Positions 7,393 to 9,183 of a DNA stretch of 9,183 nt are shown here, one piece after another (positions within the stretch are counted from its first letter, which is position 1; the number at the start of each line of letters is the position of its first letter). Position numbers and translations under genes: made by a program. The notes below the pieces were generated by a model. The model searched no databases and was not told where the DNA came from. It saw nothing but the letters and a program-made list of their open reading frames with translations. Where the stretch lies: positions 1 to 9,183 of the forward strand of contig JAVVWR010000084.1 in NCBI GenBank assembly GCA_036652035.1, read 5' to 3'. The stretch is from JAEZVV01 sp036652035 (lineage in GTDB: Bacteria > Pseudomonadota > Gammaproteobacteria > Burkholderiales > Burkholderiaceae_F).

Positions 7393-8804
7393 CCGATCAG
7401 CCGCCACCACAGGGCTCCCAGCCACCGGCTTGCGTCCTGCCAGAGCACTACGCCAACGGCGCGCCGCTCCACATCGATCCGCGCCACCCCGGAGACACCG
7501 GCGCGCACCGCCGCCGGCGCGCCGGCCACCAGTTCGGCCTCGATCTCGAAGACATTGGCGCCTTCAAACACGGTAGCCACGGGCGCCACCCGCACCACCC
7601 GCACTTCCAGTGGCGAGGTCGCGGCGCCGGCAAACAGAACGCGTCCGTGTTGGCCGGGACGAATCTCGTCGATGGCCGCCTCGGCAACCCGCGCCACGAC
7701 CCGGAACGACTGCTCGCTGGCAAACACGGCCAGCTCCTGACCGCGCTTGACCGGCGCGCCCACCGACTGGCTCAGGTCGCCCGAGAGGATCAGCCCGTCA
7801 TACGGCGCCACCACCCGGGTGCGCTGCGACTGCAACTGCACCAGGTCAAGCGCCGCTTGCGCCTGCTCGAATTTGTGGCGGGCCACTTCGATCTTGGCCG
7901 CGCTGTCGTTGGCCATCGCTTCACGGTAGGCCTTGTCGAGCTGCGCGAGTTCGCCACGCCACTTCTCGGCCTCCAGACGCAAATCCCGATCATCGAACGC
8001 AAACAACAGCGCCCCCTGAGCGACCTTGGTCCCGGGCTTGACCTCGACCGTGGCGATAAACCCATCGATCGGTGCGGCAATCGTTCTCTGTGTCGCCCCT
8101 TCGATCTGGGCTGGCGCCACCACCTGGTAGGACATGGGCCAGGCCAGCCCGAGCGCGGTCAACGCGACCGTGGCGCCCAACAGCACCCGCCGCCGCGGGC
8201 CGCGTCGCGGCTGATCGAGCGCACGCCCGCTGGGCTGCAGCGCCTCGGCCCAGCGACCGGCCACGGGCGCGTCGAGCCGCCACCGCAACGCCAGAACCGG
8301 CGCGACAAACAAAGCCAAATCGCGCAGCAGGCTGCTCTGGGCCGGCGTCAACGGCGTGTCGGACTCCAGCAGAAGAACGCCGACGATGCGATCACCCAGC
8401 AGAAAGGGGATCGACTCGACCGCCGCCCGTTCATTGGCTCGGGCCAGGCTTTCGTGCGCAGCGGTGTCGAGCGCGGCATCGGGCGAGGGCCAACTCAGCG
8501 CCCCGCCCTGTGTCAAGGTCTCTTCCATGGCCGCGCCGAGAAGCCGGGCCACGGGTTGACGCGAAGAAAAGTCTGGCGTATCGGAAATCGCTTCGAGCCG
8601 GATCCGATCGCGCACGACAAAACCCACCGACACACGCCGGACATTCAAGCCCCGCGCCATACCCGATAAGGCGTCGGTCACCGCTTCGTAAAACCTCTCG
8701 CCGCCTAACGCCGCCGTCGTCAGACGCAGCAGTTGAAGGGCACCGGAAGCTGCTCCAGCCAGAACCGGCGTATGAGGAGTGACGTGCTCAGAGATGGACT
8801 GCAT
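7389..8804 (-). CDS. GAF-domain HlyD-family membrane adaptor
   Basis: First gene of the operon, 471 residues. Residues about 20-173 look like a GAF sensor domain: an alpha/beta pattern ending in IPFLLGDRIVGVLLLESD (132-149), the usual closing strands of GAF folds. An arginine-rich stretch (200-206) precedes one membrane helix (about 207-223), so GAF should be cytoplasmic and the remainder periplasmic. After the helix come a first biotinyl-lipoyl half (APIDGFI at 244-250, VKPGTKVAQG), a helical hairpin (about 273-325), the second lipoyl half (VVAPYDGLILSGDL, 331-344) and a beta-barrel region to about 450, the order of HlyD/membrane-fusion proteins. Such adaptors normally link an inner-membrane transporter to an outer-membrane channel. 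The stop overlaps the next start (ATGA). The ATG at 8804 has only a weak Shine-Dalgarno, so a slightly different start is possible. The GAF ligand cannot be read from sequence. Fold assignments are confident; the specific role is inferred. Confidence 0.88.
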   Translation of the reverse strand: MQSISEHVTPHTPVLAGAASGALQLLRLTTAALGGERFYEAVTDALSGMARGLNVRRVSVGFVVRDRIRLEAISDTPDFSSRQPVARLLGAAMEETLTQGGALSWPSPDAALDTAAHESLARANERAAVESIPFLLGDRIVGVLLLESDTPLTPAQSSLLRDLALFVAPVLALRWRLDAPVAGRWAEALQPSGRALDQPRRGPRRRVLLGATVALTALGLAWPMSYQVVAPAQIEGATQRTIAAPIDGFIATVEVKPGTKVAQGALLFAFDDRDLRLEAEKWRGELAQLDKAYREAMANDSAAKIEVARHKFEQAQAALDLVQLQSQRTRVVAPYDGLILSGDLSQSVGAPVKRGQELAVFASEQSFRVVARVAEAAIDEIRPGQHGRVLFAGAATSPLEVRVVRVAPVATVFEGANVFEIEAELVAGAPAAVRAGVSGVARIDVERRAVGVVLWQDASRWLGALWWRLIG

Positions 8805-8823
8805 CCGTTATCCGCGCTTGTAG

Positions 8824-8836
8824 CCCCACCAAGGGG
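8824..8836 (-). promoter_or_regulatory. Small hairpin in the presumed 5' leader
   Basis: On the minus strand CCCC-TTGGT-GGGG forms a 4-base-pair all-GC stem with a 5-base loop, ending 19 bases before the ATG at 8804. If the operon transcript starts upstream, the hairpin lies just before the ribosome binding region of the first gene and could affect its translation. It is short and may be chance. Confidence 0.15.
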
Positions 8837-8871
8837 AAACCAGTTCGGGGACACGCTAACACAAACAAACT

Positions 8872-8884
8872 ACCCGGTACGGGT
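8872..8884. repeat. Short inverted repeat, possible operator
   Basis: ACCCG-GTA-CGGGT is a perfect 5-base inverted repeat with a 3-base centre, about 70 bases upstream of the first operon gene, in a less GC-rich stretch. A weak promoter-like pair on the minus strand brackets it (TTGTGG at 8894-8889 and TAGTTT at 8872-8867, 16 bases apart), each matching consensus at about half the positions. An operator role is a guess from position and symmetry. Confidence 0.2.
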
Positions 8885-8942
8885 TTACCCACAATGAACT
8901 CTCAGCTGTTGGAATTGCACCCATGCCTTGATCTACGAACAA

Positions 8943-8958
8943 CGCGGCTCACGCCGCG
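8943..8958. repeat. GC-rich hairpin upstream of the operon
   Basis: CGCGGC-TCAC-GCCGCG forms a perfect 6-base-pair stem with a 4-base loop. On the minus strand it lies about 30 bases past the stop of the possible upstream frame (8989), where a terminator could sit, but it is followed by TTGTTCG and not by a run of T. It is weak as an intrinsic terminator. Confidence 0.25.
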
Positions 8959-9183
8959 CGTTGCCAGAGGCCGTCCAGAACAACGCCATCACTTGCGAGC
9001 GCCCAAGTCCGTCAATAACCGGGCTTCATCCTGCGTGCCAATATGGATTCTTGTCATTGAAGACGCCGCGATGCGGACAACGGACCGCAGATCGAATGAG
9101 CGCCCAATCGCGAGACGCGGTAGCCGCCTCAAGTACAACGTGTTTGTTGCCAGCGGCATTGAGCGAGCCTGTGAGCGCGTGGA

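Larger units (their letters stand above)
8805..9183. other. Upstream region of the operon, no identifiable gene
   Basis: 379 bases preceding the first operon gene, with visibly lower GC than the coding part near 8840-8930. I recognise no RNA gene or mobile element. Two unconvincing frames stay open to the right edge: a minus-strand frame from 9183 to a TGA at 8989 (64 codons, with ATG codons in it; it could be the 3' end of an upstream gene) and a plus-strand frame from ATG 8894 rich in arginine, which looks like a shadow. Neither resembles a family I know. The promoter of the five-gene operon should lie here, most likely between 8805 and about 8900. Confidence 0.5.

Noticed and set aside
7393..7425. 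Longer start for the M50 fusion at 7425
   Set aside because: The ATG at 7392 forms an exact ATGA overlap with the upstream stop, as at the next two junctions. The extra 11 residues precede the PqqD-like fold and add nothing to it.
4471..7740. 1089-codon open frame on the plus strand
   Set aside because: It lies opposite the M50 fusion and part of the SecA-like and GAF-adaptor genes, all of which have clear family motifs. Its product is dominated by Arg, Pro, Gln and Ala, typical of an antisense frame in GC-rich DNA.
2439..8804. Standard type I secretion or RND efflux operon
   Set aside because: Adaptors are present, but there is no ABC ATPase/permease, RND pump or TolC-like gene; the only ATPase is SecA-like.
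8943..8958. Intrinsic terminator of an upstream minus-strand gene
   Set aside because: The stem is only 6 base pairs with no T-run after it on either strand, and the upstream gene itself is uncertain.

Overview
The window is GC-rich and almost fully coding on the minus strand. The envelope proteins it encodes (periplasmic adaptors, an inner-membrane protease/adaptor fusion, a SecA-like ATPase and a very large repeat protein) indicate a Gram-negative bacterium. A proteobacterium is the most likely host, but no taxonomic marker gene is present, so this is inference.

Layout, read 5'->3' on the minus strand (right to left). About 380 bases at the right edge (8805-9183) hold no gene I can identify; they should contain the promoter of the operon. 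Then come five tightly packed genes: (1) 8804-7389, an inner-membrane HlyD-like adaptor with an N-terminal GAF domain; (2) 7392-5251, a fusion of a PqqD-like domain, an M50 site-2-protease-type membrane domain and a HlyD-like adaptor; (3) 5254-3305, a short divergent SecA-like ATPase; (4) 3308-2439, a periplasmic adaptor (membrane fusion protein) with a signal peptide; (5) 2421 to beyond the left edge, the first 807 codons of a very large surface or secreted protein with a LEPR-XLL-like N-terminal motif, a DUF4347 domain, Delta-60-type repeats and a cadherin-like repeat. Genes 1/2, 2/3 and 3/4 each overlap by an ATGA start/stop; genes 4 and 5 are 17 bases apart and both have strong Shine-Dalgarno sequences.

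How the genes may work together (inference): the set reads as a self-contained export machine plus its cargo. A SecA-like motor would supply ATP-driven work. A polytopic M50 protein with a domain of the peptide-recognising PqqD/RRE type would be the inner-membrane hub. Three different adaptors would bridge the periplasm, and the DUF4347/cadherin-like protein would be the substrate. The cargo lacks a recognisable Sec signal peptide, and the window has no ABC transporter, RND pump or TolC-like outer-membrane protein, so this is not a textbook type I system. I know of no experimental characterisation of such a pathway; the assignment rests on gene order and domain recognition.
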